Part shown: piece after piece, positions 36,817 to 45,931 of the stretch
How the letters are laid out: each line of letters starts with the position of its first letter
Position numbering within the stretch: position 1 is the first letter of the stretch
Assembly (NCBI GenBank): GCA_023384675.1
Contig: JAHDVK010000017.1
Span: 1 to 64,000, forward strand
DNA length: 64,000 nucleotides
DNA from: Bryobacteraceae bacterium
Lineage (GTDB): Bacteria; Acidobacteriota; Terriglobia; Bryobacterales; Bryobacteraceae
Direction: 5' to 3'
Position numbers and translations under genes: made by a program
The notes under the pieces: model-generated
What the model saw: only the letters and a program-made list of their open reading frames with translations
What the model was told of the DNA's origin: nothing
Database searches by the model: none

Positions 36817-37011
36817 ATGCCCAAGCTGAAGACCCATAAGGGTGCGGCCAAGCGTTTCAAGAAAACCGGGACCGGCAAAGTGGTGCGCAACAAGGCGTTC
36901 CGCCGCCACATCCTGACTTCGAAATCCACCTCGCGCAAGCGTGGCTTGCGTCAGAGCGTGGTCGCCGACAAGGCGGACCAGGCCAAACTCCTTGAAATGA
37001 TCCCCTACTAA
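36817..37011 (+). CDS. rpmI: 50S ribosomal protein L35
   Basis: Protein of 64 residues, very basic, opening with [14 protein letters not shown] and containing the [12 protein letters not shown] stretch, both diagnostic of bL35. Start ATG follows an AGGACAC about 7 bases upstream. A TACACT (36759-36764) and a GC-rich imperfect hairpin (around 36773-36796) lie in the leader and could form a promoter and an L20-type control element. infC, usually just upstream, is not in this position. Confidence 0.97.
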   Translation: MPKLKTHKGAAKRFKKTGTGKVVRNKAFRRHILTSKSTSRKRGLRQSVVADKADQAKLLEMIPY

Positions 37012-37099
37012 GCGCAGGGGATCCCCCGCGCGAGCCGGAGCGCCGCACGTGCCCGAGCCGCCGGTTTGAATGCGATGAAGTAAGAAAGGACCAAGAAAC

Positions 37100-37456
37100 G
37101 TGCCCAGAGTCAGACGTTCCACTAACCGCCGCGACAGCCGGCGCAAGACTCTCGCCCTCGCCAAGGGCTATTTCCTCACCAAGAGCAAGCTCTACCGCTC
37201 CGCCCAGGAAGCGGTGGAAAAGGCGCTACGCTATGCGTACGTCGGCCGCCGCAACAAGAAGCGCGACTTCCGGCGCCTGTTCATCCTGCGAATCAACGCA
37301 GGCTGCCGCCTGAACGGGCTCAGCTATTCGAAGTTCATCGGCGGGCTGAAGAAAGCCGGCGTCGATCTGAACCGCAAGATGCTGGCGGACCTGGCGGCGA
37401 ACGAGCCGGCCGCATTCACGTCGCTGGTGGAAAAAGCCAAGGCCGCGCAGGCGTAG
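37100..37456 (+). CDS. rplT: 50S ribosomal protein L20
   Basis: Protein of 118 residues, standard size for bL20. It begins with [14 protein letters not shown] and has [18 protein letters not shown], followed by [14 protein letters not shown] in the globular part. Binds 23S rRNA early in assembly and in many bacteria represses its own operon. It starts with GTG at 37100, with AAAGGA upstream, 88 bases after rpmI. Confidence 0.97.
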   Translation: MPRVRRSTNRRDSRRKTLALAKGYFLTKSKLYRSAQEAVEKALRYAYVGRRNKKRDFRRLFILRINAGCRLNGLSYSKFIGGLKKAGVDLNRKMLADLAANEPAAFTSLVEKAKAAQA

Positions 37457-37468
37457 TAGTCTGGATTC

Positions 37469-37762
37469 ATGCAACCAAACCGGGAAGACGAAGACGCTCT
37501 GACCCGCCTGGAAGCCAAGCTGGACCAGTTTGCGCAAACCCTCTCCGCGCTGAAGGCCCGCAACAGCGAACTGGAACAGCAGCTCAGCGCGGCGGAAGCT
37601 TCGCGTGATGCCGCTGTCGCCGAAGTGGACGAGGTCCGTGAGCAACTGACTCGCGCCACGGAGGAATCCGAGGCGCTTCGTAGCCGCCAGCGGGAAGCCG
37701 CCTCGCGGATCAAAAATCTCCTCACGCAAGTCGAGCAGATGGACCTGCTCAGCGAAGGCTAG
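37469..37762 (+). CDS. coiled-coil protein, ZapB-like
   Basis: Protein of 97 residues that is almost entirely heptad-repeat coiled coil from residue 10 to 85 (LEAKLDQFAQTLSALKARN and onward). The size and place just before zapA suggest a ZapB-like partner of the division machinery, but coiled coils give no family evidence on their own. It lies 12 bases after rplT. Confidence 0.65.
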   Translation: MQPNREDEDALTRLEAKLDQFAQTLSALKARNSELEQQLSAAEASRDAAVAEVDEVREQLTRATEESEALRSRQREAASRIKNLLTQVEQMDLLSEG

Positions 37763-37780
37763 GCAAAGGAGCCGATACGC

Positions 37781-38077
37781 GTGGATTCCGGCTCGTCTGA
37801 AAAAAATCTGGTTCGGGTCACCATCTTCCAGTACCCCTACACGCTCCGCTCGTCCGGAGAGCCGGGCGAGACCGAAGCGCTGGCGCGGACGGTGGATGAG
37901 TTGATGAATCAGATCGCATCGCGCGGCGCCGTCAACGACCCGGCGCGGGTGGCGGTGCTCACGTCGCTCCATCTGGCCGACCGCGTGCGAACCCTCGAGC
38001 GGCAGATCAATCAATTATTCGATCGCGCTGAAGAACTCGAAGGGCGCGCGGCACGCATCCTGGAAGAAAACCGATAG
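37781..38077 (+). CDS. zapA: cell division protein ZapA
   Basis: Protein of 98 residues with VRVTIFQYPYTLRS and ARTVDELMNQIASRG, the typical ZapA N-terminal strands and helix, then a C-terminal coiled-coil helix (LHLADRVRTLERQINQLF). ZapA binds FtsZ filaments and bundles them. The start is GTG at 37781, 18 bases after the coiled-coil gene. A 6S RNA gene often follows zapA elsewhere; none could be recognised here. Confidence 0.85.
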   Translation: MDSGSSEKNLVRVTIFQYPYTLRSSGEPGETEALARTVDELMNQIASRGAVNDPARVAVLTSLHLADRVRTLERQINQLFDRAEELEGRAARILEENR

Positions 38078-38118
38078 TCGGGGCGCACCCCGGCATCGCA
38101 TGATCGGTTGAGGCGCTT

Positions 38119-38176
38119 TCCACCTCGCTTACAGCCGGTGCTGGGTGGCGGTAAGCCCCGCGCATCAGCAAGGGGC
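38119..38176. repeat. dispersed palindromic repeat, copy 1
   Basis: A 58-base unit that starts TCCACCTC, continues CTTACAGCCGGTGCT, and ends with a GCCCC/GGGGC hairpin around GCGCATCAGCAA (38155-38176). A second, shorter copy lies 22 bases downstream. Read in reverse it spells part of the LADARG phrase that turns up in spurious short proteins in acidobacterial genomes, pointing to a genome-wide family. No target-site duplication was seen. Confidence 0.6.
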
Positions 38177-38198
38177 TGCGCTTCGTCGTTCCATGCCA

Positions 38199-38249
38199 TC
38201 CACCTCCCTTACGGTCGGTGCTTCGACGCCCCGCGCATCAGCAAGGGGC
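38199..38249. repeat. dispersed palindromic repeat, copy 2
   Basis: A 51-base unit related to copy 1: TCCACCTC then CTTACGGTCGGTGCT and the same hairpin (38228-38249). Copy 2 lacks a short inner segment around GGGTGGCGGTAA of copy 1. The shared hairpin ends make a tandem pair with both hairpins in the same orientation. Confidence 0.6.
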
Positions 38250-38686
38250 AAAATCAATAGCCAACGGAGGATGGGAGAGGCTTCCAGTGTCCTTTTCAAC
38301 TCCCACCCTATAAGTACCCGGGGGCCGCAATGTATGCCGGGCGCCCGCCGCCACGTGCTTCCGGAGAAGCTGGAAGGGCGACTATTATGGTCACGCAGAA
38401 CATCAATACGCGTCATCGGGTCCGACTCGGGGCCAAGGCCAGATAGCCACTGTGAATCGGCGCCGTTCTGTCACATCGCTGGCTCGACGGCTACGCTTGG
38501 GCGAATTTGGTTCGTCAGCGTTTGAGAGGTCTTTGCCGGCCGGCTGGGAACCTGCTCCGGTTCCACATTAGCATTGCGAAGGAATTGTCAATGGGGCGGT
38601 GGAGGGCGGAAATCGTGGTAATTCGTTGAAATGGGGCGGGATAAAAATATTTCTTATTCGTGAACACGAGGGTGCGGCGCCGGAGG
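38250..38686. other. non-coding stretch before the glutamate dehydrogenase gene
   Basis: About 440 bases with no convincing gene. A 126-codon open frame crosses it from 38145 but includes the repeats and has no ribosome site or domain. A small hairpin (TCGTG/CACGA, 38663-38674) followed on the minus strand by an AT-rich run may end the dehydrogenase transcript. The rest appears unstructured. Confidence 0.35.
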
Positions 38687-39916
38687 TCAACTGCCGCGTT
38701 GCTGGGTGGCTTGCCACACTCGCCGGATGGCTAGCACGTAGGCCGCGGTACGAAGGTCGCAGGCCAGTTCGTTGGCGGTCGCGCGCAAGTCACGCCAGGC
38801 TCTTTGAATGAATCGCTTGAGTTCGCCATTCACGCGGTCTTCCTCCCAGTAGTAGTTCTGGTGGTTTTGAACCCATTCGAAATAGCTTACGGTGACGCCG
38901 CCGACATTGGCGAAGATGTCGGGGAGAACCACGACTCCCTGGCTGCTGAGAACCTCGTCGGCATCGGCCTCGGTGGGGCCATTGGCGCCTTCGAGGATGT
39001 AGCGGGCGCGGATGCGGTGGGCGTTCTCGCGGGTGATGACGCCGCCGAGAGCGGCGGGAATCAGGACGTCCACGCTTTCGGCGAGCAGGTCCGCACCGGT
39101 GAAAGGATCGGCTTCGGGAAAGCCCTGGATAGACCCGTTCCGCCGCGTGTACTCAATCAGCGCGCCGACGTCGAGTCCGTGAGGATTGCGGATGGCGCCG
39201 GTGACATCGCTGACGGCCATGATGCGGCCGCCGCGCTCGTGAATGAGGCGTGCGGTCCACATGCCGACGTTGCCGAAGCCCTGGATGGCGTACGTAAAAT
39301 CGGCCACCATGCGGTGTTCGTCCTCGAAGAGGCACTCCGCGCCGAGCACCAGGCCGCGGCCGGTGGCGGACTGCCGGCCCGCGGAGCCGCCGAGTTCGAT
39401 GGGTTTGCCGGTGACTACGCCAGGGGTCCAGCCATGGTATTTGGCGTATTCGTCGGCCATCCAGCCCATAACGGCAGCGCTGGTGCCCATGTCGGGGCCG
39501 GGGATATCGATGTTGGGGCCGATGACGTCGTGGAGGCGTTGGATGAAGACGCGGGTGAGGCGTTCGAGTTCCGCAATGCTGAGGGTGGAGGGATCCACGG
39601 CGATGCCGCCCTTGGCGCCGCCGTAAGGCAGTCCGGCGACGGCCGTTTTCCAGGTCATGGCGGTGGCGAGAGCGGTGACTTCGTCCTCGCCGGCATGCGG
39701 GTGATAGCGGATGCCGCCCTTCATGGGGCCGCGGGCGTTGTCGTGCTGCACGCGGTAGCCGACATAGGTGGCGGCGCTGCCGTCGTCGCGGACCAGCGGA
39801 CATTCGACCTTCACTTCGCGGTAGGGGGTCAGGAGGCGCTGCCGGGCGGCGTCGTTGAGATCAAGAATGGAAGCGGCGCGATGGAAGTTGCGGGCAATGG
39901 ATTCAGTGGCTTTCAT
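38687..39916 (-). CDS. glutamate dehydrogenase, Glu/Leu/Phe/Val family
   Basis: Protein of 409 residues. Visible motifs are PMKGGIRYHP and PYGGAKGGI with the catalytic Lys, IPGPDMGT, and the dinucleotide fold YAIQGFGNVGMWTA. It interconverts glutamate and 2-oxoglutarate with NAD(P); coenzyme use cannot be decided by eye. The motif VGYRVQHDNARGPMKGG is typical of the hexameric GDH1-type family. It is divergent from moxR with only 45 bases between starts. Confidence 0.95.
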   Translation of the reverse strand: MKATESIARNFHRAASILDLNDAARQRLLTPYREVKVECPLVRDDGSAATYVGYRVQHDNARGPMKGGIRYHPHAGEDEVTALATAMTWKTAVAGLPYGGAKGGIAVDPSTLSIAELERLTRVFIQRLHDVIGPNIDIPGPDMGTSAAVMGWMADEYAKYHGWTPGVVTGKPIELGGSAGRQSATGRGLVLGAECLFEDEHRMVADFTYAIQGFGNVGMWTARLIHERGGRIMAVSDVTGAIRNPHGLDVGALIEYTRRNGSIQGFPEADPFTGADLLAESVDVLIPAALGGVITRENAHRIRARYILEGANGPTEADADEVLSSQGVVVLPDIFANVGGVTVSYFEWVQNHQNYYWEEDRVNGELKRFIQRAWRDLRATANELACDLRTAAYVLAIRRVWQATQQRGS

Positions 39917-39961
39917 GAAGATGGTCCGGTGCGTGCGGCGTCAACGCTATTATTATTCTAG

Positions 39962-40921
39962 ATGGCGGAGCCTGAGACCCTTATTTCTCTCACCGCGAAA
40001 CTGCCGGAAATGGAGAGTTCCATCGGCCGCGTCCTCCGGGGCAAGGCCGAGGTGGTGCGCCTGAGCCTGGTATGCCTGCTGGCACGCGGGCACCTGCTGA
40101 TCGAGGACGTACCCGGCGTGGGCAAGACCACGCTGGCGCACGCGCTCTCGCGCTCGGTAAGCTGCGGCTTCCAGCGGATCCAATGCACTTCCGATATGCT
40201 GCCGGGCGACATATTGGGCGTCACAATCTATAACGCCAAGACCGGGGCGTTCGAATTCAAGCCCGGTCCGGTGTTTACCAATTTCCTGCTGGCGGACGAG
40301 ATCAACCGTGCCACGCCGAAGACGCAGTCCGCGTTGCTCGAAGTGATGAACGAGCGCCAGATCTCGATCGACGGCCGCACGATGAAGATGACGGATCCGT
40401 TTCTGGTGATCGCCACGCAGAATCCGGTGGAACATCACGGCACGTATCCGCTGCCGGAATCGCAGCTCGACCGGTTCCTGATGCGGCTGCGCATCGGATA
40501 TCCGGATGCGGCGAGCGAGCGGGAGATCGTGCGGAATCACCGTTCAGGGATGGATGCCGAGGTGAGCACCGTGCTGACGCCGCAGGAACTCACCAGCCTG
40601 CAGGCGATGGTGGAGGAAGTGCGCGTGGACGAGGCGCTGGTGGACTATATGCTAGCCATCGTTGAGGAGACCCGCCGCCACGAATCGCTTTCACTGGGCG
40701 TGAGTCCGCGCGCCGCCCAGTCGCTGTACCGTGCCGCGCAGGCGCTGGCCGCGCTCGAAGGCAGGGAATACGCGATTCCCGATGACATCAAGCGGCTGGC
40801 CGGCCCCGTTTTTGCCCACCGCGTCGTGCTGCATCAGCGCGCCGCGCTCAGCGCCCGGAGCGGCGATGCCGCCGGACGCGTCCTCGACGATATCCTGAGC
40901 CGAGTCGAGGTCCCCCTTTAG
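39962..40921 (+). CDS. MoxR-family AAA+ ATPase
   Basis: Protein of 319 residues with Walker A DVPGVGKTT, Walker B LADEINRATPK, sensor 1 IATQNPVEHHGTYPLPESQLD and an arginine finger region. MoxR proteins usually sit with a von Willebrand/DUF58 partner to mature protein complexes; none is present here, as the next gene is YchF. The ATG at 39962 has no Shine-Dalgarno and a TATTAT element lies a few bases before it, so the mRNA may be leaderless. Confidence 0.93.
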   Translation: MAEPETLISLTAKLPEMESSIGRVLRGKAEVVRLSLVCLLARGHLLIEDVPGVGKTTLAHALSRSVSCGFQRIQCTSDMLPGDILGVTIYNAKTGAFEFKPGPVFTNFLLADEINRATPKTQSALLEVMNERQISIDGRTMKMTDPFLVIATQNPVEHHGTYPLPESQLDRFLMRLRIGYPDAASEREIVRNHRSGMDAEVSTVLTPQELTSLQAMVEEVRVDEALVDYMLAIVEETRRHESLSLGVSPRAAQSLYRAAQALAALEGREYAIPDDIKRLAGPVFAHRVVLHQRAALSARSGDAAGRVLDDILSRVEVPL

Positions 40922-40945
40922 TTTTGCCAGAGGAATGATTCCCGT

Positions 40946-42019
40946 ATGAAAACCGCGATTGTCGGTCTGCCGATGGTCGGCAAGACCAGTCTGTTTACGA
41001 TTCTGACCGGTGTGCATGAGTCCACGCGCATGGGGACGATGGAAGCCCGCGCGGGCGTGACGAAGGTGCCCGATCCGCGGCTGGACGCGCTTGCCGCGCT
41101 GTTCGAGCCGCCGAAAGTGACGCACGCGACGCTGGAGTATCTCGATTTTCCCTCGATCAGCAAGGAGAGCCTGCGCGAGCCTTCTTACCTGGCGAGCCTG
41201 AGGGTGGCGGATGCGATCGCGCACGTGGTGCGCCTCTTCGAATCCGATTCCATCCCGCACGAAAAGGGAGACGTGGACCCAGTGCGGGATATCGACGACG
41301 TCGATACGGAACTGATCCTGAGCGATCTTGTCGTGGTGGAGAAGCGCCTGGAGCGCCTGGAAAAGGACCGCAAAAAGATCAAGGATCCCGCCCTCGACCG
41401 CGAGTTTGAACTTCTGGAACAGGCGCGCGCGTGTCTGGAAGAGAACCGTGCGCTGCGAACCATGGCTCTGGAAGGCGAGGACGAAAAGCGCCTGCGCGGC
41501 TTCCAGTTCCTCTCGCTCAAGCCGATTCTATATGTGCTGAATCTGGGCGAGGAGGACGCCTCGCGGCTGCACGAGGTGGAGCGGGACCACCGCGAAAAGA
41601 TCCTGCCAGGGCGTCCGGGCGCGGAATTATCGGCGATTTGCGGCAACATTGAAGCGGAATTGGCGGAGCTTTCCGCGGAAGAGGCGGCGGAGTATCTGGC
41701 CAGCTACGGGCTGCCGGATTCGGGCCTGCATCGGTTGATCAACGCCACATACCAGGTGTTGGGGTTGATGAGTTTTCTTACCGCGGGCGAGACCGAGGTG
41801 CGCGCGTGGACCATTCCGGTCAACTCCACGGCGGTGAAGGCCGCGGGGGCGATTCACACGGATTTCGAGAAGAAATTCATCCGGGCCGAGGTGGTGAACT
41901 GGCGGGCACTGGTGGAGCACGGCGGCTACGCCGGCGTGCGTGAGAAGGGCCTGCTGCGGCTGGAGGGCAAGGAGTACATCGTCAAGGACGGCGACGTGCT
42001 TGTGATCCGGCACGGGTAG
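40946..42019 (+). CDS. ychF: YchF/OLA1-like P-loop NTPase
   Basis: Protein of 357 residues, close to the usual YchF size. The P-loop is GLPMVGKTS, where the typical Asn is Met. The G4 motif is NLGE (Asn199-Glu202), the NxxE variant that gives YchF its ATP preference over GTP. A helical coiled region is inserted (about 125-185), and the C-terminal TGS/DUF933 domain shows LTAGETEVRAWTI and KGLLRLEGKEYIV. It acts in ribosome-linked stress control. It starts 24 bases after moxR. Confidence 0.88.
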   Translation: MKTAIVGLPMVGKTSLFTILTGVHESTRMGTMEARAGVTKVPDPRLDALAALFEPPKVTHATLEYLDFPSISKESLREPSYLASLRVADAIAHVVRLFESDSIPHEKGDVDPVRDIDDVDTELILSDLVVVEKRLERLEKDRKKIKDPALDREFELLEQARACLEENRALRTMALEGEDEKRLRGFQFLSLKPILYVLNLGEEDASRLHEVERDHREKILPGRPGAELSAICGNIEAELAELSAEEAAEYLASYGLPDSGLHRLINATYQVLGLMSFLTAGETEVRAWTIPVNSTAVKAAGAIHTDFEKKFIRAEVVNWRALVEHGGYAGVREKGLLRLEGKEYIVKDGDVLVIRHG

Positions 42020-42079
42020 GAAGGGCTGATGAGCCGCCGAGGCGGGGCTGGAGCCCGTTCAGGATTTCGGGCAGAGGGC

Positions 42080-43000
42080 CTAGCTGAAAGCCTGCCGCAA
42101 GACCTGATAGCTCTTGGGCACCGCCGTGGCGGGGTCTTCCTTCCCCTCCATTTCGAGCGACACCCAGCCGTTGAAGCTGTGCTGGCGGAGGATGCCGGCG
42201 ATGCGGGGGTAGTCGAGGTCCAGCGTGTACCATTCGCCGCCGCCGTAGTAGGTCTTGGCCTGGACGATGGTGGCTTTGGGGGCGAGTTTGGCGATGCCGG
42301 GGTACGGGTCCCCGGGGTAGTTGCCGGTATCCATGTTGAGTCCGAGCCAGGGTGAGTTGACCATGGAATGGATTCGCAGCAGGGTATCGACGTCGGTGGT
42401 GAGGCCCCAGTGGTTTTCGAGGGCCATGAGGACGCCGAGGTCCTCTGCCTCGGGCAGGCAGGCCTGAATGGATTCGACGCACCACTTGATGGCGTCCGCG
42501 TTGGTGTAGCCTTCGATCGGGGGTTCATTGCCCTTGACCTTCATGAGGTCGTCGAAGCTGGGGATGGTTTTCCAGCGGCCGGAGTTGAGGCGGATGGCGG
42601 GAATGCCAAGGCGGGCGGCGAGTTCCAGGCAGCGCCGCGTGTGGTCGATGTGTTTCTGGCGCTCGGCGGGATCGGGAAAGACGAAGTCCTGATGAATGGA
42701 GAGCATCGGGAAGCAGAGGCCCTGCTCGAAGGCGCGGCGCTTGAGGGCATTCACGTAGGCGGGCGTCTCGTTGTCCATCTGGCGGTGGAGGATTTCGACC
42801 CCATCGAAGCCGATGCGGGCGGCATCGTCGATCACCTTTTCGATCGGATATTTGGGCGTGCGGAAGTGCCAGTAGGAATAGGTGGAGACGGCGAGAGGGA
42901 TGCGGCGGCGGGCCGCGGCGGCGGCCGGTTGGGCGGCGAGAGGCGCCGCCAGCGGCGCGAGCGCGCTGGATGCGAGAAGACTGCGGCGAGTAAGACTCAT
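42080..43000 (-). CDS. exported sugar phosphate isomerase/epimerase-like TIM barrel
   Basis: Protein of 306 residues with a twin-arginine-like leader ([18 protein letters not shown]) and a Xyl-isomerase/AP-endonuclease barrel: [20 protein letters not shown] (metal Glu), [11 protein letters not shown] and [11 protein letters not shown]. Acidobacteria have many exported members next to carbohydrate genes. It is the last gene of the leftward set that begins with the AbgT transporter, 10 bases after its neighbour. Confidence 0.83.
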   Translation of the reverse strand: MSLTRRSLLASSALAPLAAPLAAQPAAAAARRRIPLAVSTYSYWHFRTPKYPIEKVIDDAARIGFDGVEILHRQMDNETPAYVNALKRRAFEQGLCFPMLSIHQDFVFPDPAERQKHIDHTRRCLELAARLGIPAIRLNSGRWKTIPSFDDLMKVKGNEPPIEGYTNADAIKWCVESIQACLPEAEDLGVLMALENHWGLTTDVDTLLRIHSMVNSPWLGLNMDTGNYPGDPYPGIAKLAPKATIVQAKTYYGGGEWYTLDLDYPRIAGILRQHSFNGWVSLEMEGKEDPATAVPKSYQVLRQAFS

Positions 43001-43010
43001 ATCTGTGAGC

Positions 43011-44081
43011 TTACCCTACCGGGGCCAGAATCATCCCGCCGGGGATCAGTATCCACGGCTCGCCGCGCGGCCCGGAAAAGAACCGGGCCCCGCTCCCCTG
43101 AGCCGCATAGTGCACGGGGCGGAGGCGCCATTCGCCATACCGGTCTTCGGCCATCACTACGATCCGGTCCCCGTGGGTTCCGGCGGCGTGCAATTCGCCT
43201 TCGTGCAAGGCGAGGGAATGGACGGCGACGCTCTCTTCGCGCAGCAGCGTGCGCCAGGGGCGGCCGGCAGCCGGCGCGCGCGCGACGGTCCCGGGATAGC
43301 GGGTGAGTTTGTCGCCAAGAAAGGCCGCGGTGAGCGTTTCACCATCATCGAGCAGGCTGGCGAGGTTGCCGGGAGCGGGGGCCACGCCCGGCGCCCAGGA
43401 GGCGCCACCATCGCTGGTTCGCAGCAAAGCGAGCGCGGGGATGCGGAGGCGCCCGCGCTGGCGGCCGGTAAGCGGTTCGCCGTCGGGACCTTTGGCGTCC
43501 AGGGCGAGGGGCAAATCGGCGCTGCCGGCGATCAGACCGTGCGCGCGGTCGCGGAACCGGATGAGGTTCCAGTTCAACTCACGCGGAAACAGCGGGGCCT
43601 CGGCGGCCGGTACTACGGTCCAGCGGTTGCCCGCGTCGCTGGTTTGATAGACGCGGCGTCCGGCGCAGGCGAAGCCGCGCAGGTGATCCACGAAGTGAAT
43701 GGAAGTCGCGTTTTTGGGGCCTGAGAGGCTGCGCCATTGCCAGCCACCGTCGGAAGCGAACCAGAGGCGGTTGGGGCCGAGGAGCCAGACATGGGATTCA
43801 CCGAGGGTGAAGGCATCGAGTGGCCGGCCGGGGGCATTTTTGCGGACCCACGTTTTGCCGGCATCCTCGGTGTGAAAGAGCAGGTTGTCTTCGCCAAAAT
43901 CGATGTGCCGGCGAGAGAATCCGGCGGCGAATCCGGTTCGCGGGGCGGGAAAGCAGGCTGCGGCGAGGCGGAAATCGTAGCCGGGTTCGTCGAGGGTCAA
44001 CACCGGCTGCCAGCGCGCTTCCCCGGATGCGCGGGCCGCGCCCGCGGCGGCGAGGGCGAGGCAGGCGCGGCGGGTCAGCAT
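43011..44081 (-). CDS. BNR/Ycf48-like beta-propeller protein (second of tandem pair)
   Basis: Protein of 356 residues with a leader ([20 protein letters not shown]) of Tat/Sec character. Repeated blades carry the BNR-type sequence (D-x-G-x-W): [28 protein letters not shown] and SDGGASWAP. Folds like this belong to the Ycf48/photosystem stability factor-like family, which in non-photosynthetic bacteria are mostly exported proteins of unknown role. It is 7 bases after the first paralogue and is clearly related to it. Confidence 0.78.
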   Translation of the reverse strand: MLTRRACLALAAAGAARASGEARWQPVLTLDEPGYDFRLAAACFPAPRTGFAAGFSRRHIDFGEDNLLFHTEDAGKTWVRKNAPGRPLDAFTLGESHVWLLGPNRLWFASDGGWQWRSLSGPKNATSIHFVDHLRGFACAGRRVYQTSDAGNRWTVVPAAEAPLFPRELNWNLIRFRDRAHGLIAGSADLPLALDAKGPDGEPLTGRQRGRLRIPALALLRTSDGGASWAPGVAPAPGNLASLLDDGETLTAAFLGDKLTRYPGTVARAPAAGRPWRTLLREESVAVHSLALHEGELHAAGTHGDRIVVMAEDRYGEWRLRPVHYAAQGSGARFFSGPRGEPWILIPGGMILAPVG

Positions 44082-44088
44082 GGCGCGC

Positions 44089-45279
44089 TCAGGTCTCCAG
44101 GCGCAGGATCATGCCGTTAGGCAAGGCGGCGAAATAGCGGCCGCCCGCGCCGCCAAGCAGGGCGTCGGGGCCTTGGGCGCGGTAGTCCACCGGCATCTGG
44201 AACCACTGCCTGCCGTCGGGCGAATAGACGATGCGCAGGCGGCCGGGAATTCCCGCGGCGGGCAGGCGGCCGAAGGGTTCGATCAGGCTCAGGATGCAGG
44301 CCGAGTCGCCGTGAAGCAACAGGTCGGTGACGCGGATGGTCTTGCGGCGGAACAGGGGCTCCGTCTTGCCGTTGGCCGTGGAATTGAGGAAGACCTCGGT
44401 GGGGAAGATGAAGCCTTCGCCGTAGTCGAAGAGTGCGATGCTGCGGGTTCCCGCGAGGCGCACGCTGAGTACGTCGCCGAACGCGGAGGTGACGGAGGAC
44501 TTCCAGGTGGCGCCGCCATCCGTGGTGATGAGCATCGCTGTGGTGGCGGGGATGGGCCGGCGGCTGATGGCGCGTTCGGGGGCGATCCAGGCGGGGACTT
44601 CCTCGCTGGGGATGAGGGGCCGGCGCGAGTTACCGGCGATCACGCCGAGGCTGCCCTGCCAGAAGACCATATCGCGGAAGACCGTATTGTCGTCGTTCAG
44701 TTTGAGGGCCTGGCTTTCGGGTACAGGCGTCCAGCGCCTGCCGCCATCCTCGGTGCGGTGGAAGACCTTGCCGTCGCCGAAGGCGAAGCCTCGCTGAGGG
44801 GTGGCGAAGCAGACGCGGGCGGATTTTCGGGGCAGGCGCAGGCGGTTCCAGCGCGCGCCGCGGTCGCCGGAGAAATACAGGCGGTTGCCGGAGACGAGCC
44901 AGATGTGATCGGCGTCGAGGGCGTGGATGGCCGTGGGGAGGGCGGGCAGTTTGAGATCGTTCCACGTGGCGCCGCCGTCGCGCGAAACGATCCCGATGTT
45001 CCGCGGGCGTCCGCGGCGGCGGCCTTCCAATACGCCGGAGGCCATCACGAAGTCCGGCGACGGGCAGATGAAGCCGGTGAACGTGAGGGCGGTGGTGGAC
45101 TCGTCGTGGAAGAAGGCGATTTTCCAGTCGGCCTTGTTGAAAGGCGGCGGGGCTTCGGCGGCGGGCCGCGGGGGCGCCGCCGGGATCTCGGGAATCTCGC
45201 CCGAGGACGGGCTTTTCATCTCCTGGCCGGCGGCGGGCAGGGCGCCGGCAGCGAGCAGGAAGTGGCGCCGGGAGATCAT
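44089..45279 (-). CDS. BNR/Ycf48-like beta-propeller protein (first of tandem pair)
   Basis: Protein of 396 residues starting at MISRRHFLLAAGALPAAGQ, a twin-arginine or Sec signal. Blades include RDGGATWND, GDRGARWNR, EDGGRRWTP and TDGGATWKS. The frame is open for 245 codons further upstream, across the GAF gene, but that part has no coding character and the signal peptide fixes the start at 45279. It lies in a leftward run with abgT-like, GAF and isomerase genes. Binding of a polymer or complex by the propeller is likely; no active site is seen. Confidence 0.78.
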   Translation of the reverse strand: MISRRHFLLAAGALPAAGQEMKSPSSGEIPEIPAAPPRPAAEAPPPFNKADWKIAFFHDESTTALTFTGFICPSPDFVMASGVLEGRRRGRPRNIGIVSRDGGATWNDLKLPALPTAIHALDADHIWLVSGNRLYFSGDRGARWNRLRLPRKSARVCFATPQRGFAFGDGKVFHRTEDGGRRWTPVPESQALKLNDDNTVFRDMVFWQGSLGVIAGNSRRPLIPSEEVPAWIAPERAISRRPIPATTAMLITTDGGATWKSSVTSAFGDVLSVRLAGTRSIALFDYGEGFIFPTEVFLNSTANGKTEPLFRRKTIRVTDLLLHGDSACILSLIEPFGRLPAAGIPGRLRIVYSPDGRQWFQMPVDYRAQGPDALLGGAGGRYFAALPNGMILRLET

Positions 45280-45290
45280 GAAGAGATTCC

Positions 45291-45902
45291 TTACTGCCGC
45301 ACCGGCGGCGTGATGGGCGGATTGTCGATGACCAGTCCGGCGTGGTTCTTCTGTTCGATGACGTCCGGAGCCATGCGGGCCAGCACCAGCAGGCAGCCCA
45401 CCTGCTCGCCCACGGTGGTGAGCAGTTCCATCTCGGCGCCGGAATGCCTGTGGGACTGGCGGTGCTGGACGTTGATCACGCCGATGACGCGGTTGCGGGC
45501 GATGACGGGCACGGAAAGAAAGGCCTCGAAGGTATCCTCGGGCAGATCGCGGAAGCTCTTGAAGCGGGCGTCCTTGTAGGCCTCCGAGGGGATGGCCACC
45601 ATGCGGCGCTCGCGGGCCACCCAGCCGGTGAGGCCCTCGTCGAGCTTCAGGCGGACCTTGCCGAGGTCGGGACTGTTCGCGTTTGATGAAGCGCAGAGGA
45701 CGAGTTCCTCGTTGTCGAGCAGGTAGATGAGGCACGCATCGCAATGCGTGAATTCGGTGACCAAATGGACCACGGCCTGGAGCGTGTCCGCCAGGCTCAT
45801 CTCGCGGACCATCAGGCGGCTGATTTTCTGGAACACGCTCAATTGCTGTTCCAGCTTTTGGATGCGCGCTTCGGATTCTTTTACTTTGCCCACATGGTTC
45901 AT
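45291..45902 (-). CDS. GAF-domain protein
   Basis: Protein of 203 residues with a short coiled N-terminus (ESEARIQKLEQQLS) and one GAF domain (about 35-170) with DACLIYLLDNEELVL, GLTGWVARER and VPVIARNRVIGVINVQH. There is no output domain. The ATG at 45902 is chosen because the fold starts soon after; the frame is open far upstream but in anti-coding DNA of abgT. Such single-GAF proteins may sense small molecules or redox; no ligand can be inferred. Confidence 0.83.
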   Translation of the reverse strand: MNHVGKVKESEARIQKLEQQLSVFQKISRLMVREMSLADTLQAVVHLVTEFTHCDACLIYLLDNEELVLCASSNANSPDLGKVRLKLDEGLTGWVARERRMVAIPSEAYKDARFKSFRDLPEDTFEAFLSVPVIARNRVIGVINVQHRQSHRHSGAEMELLTTVGEQVGCLLVLARMAPDVIEQKNHAGLVIDNPPITPPVRQ

Positions 45903-45931
45903 TATCCCAGGATCGCGGGGAATTGGAAAAC

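Noticed and set aside
38119-38249. CRISPR-like repeat array
   Set aside because: Only two unequal copies with different spacers, plus a hairpin shared with dispersed repeats; no cas genes in the window.
38078-38260. Possible 6S RNA downstream of zapA
   Set aside because: The place fits, but I could not find the long double-stranded rod with a central bubble; the visible structure is the repeat hairpins.
44080-45579. Open frame of 499 codons on the plus strand opposite the BNR and GAF genes
   Set aside because: Antisense to genes with clear motifs; the protein is repetitive in Gly/Ala/Arg and has no start signal.
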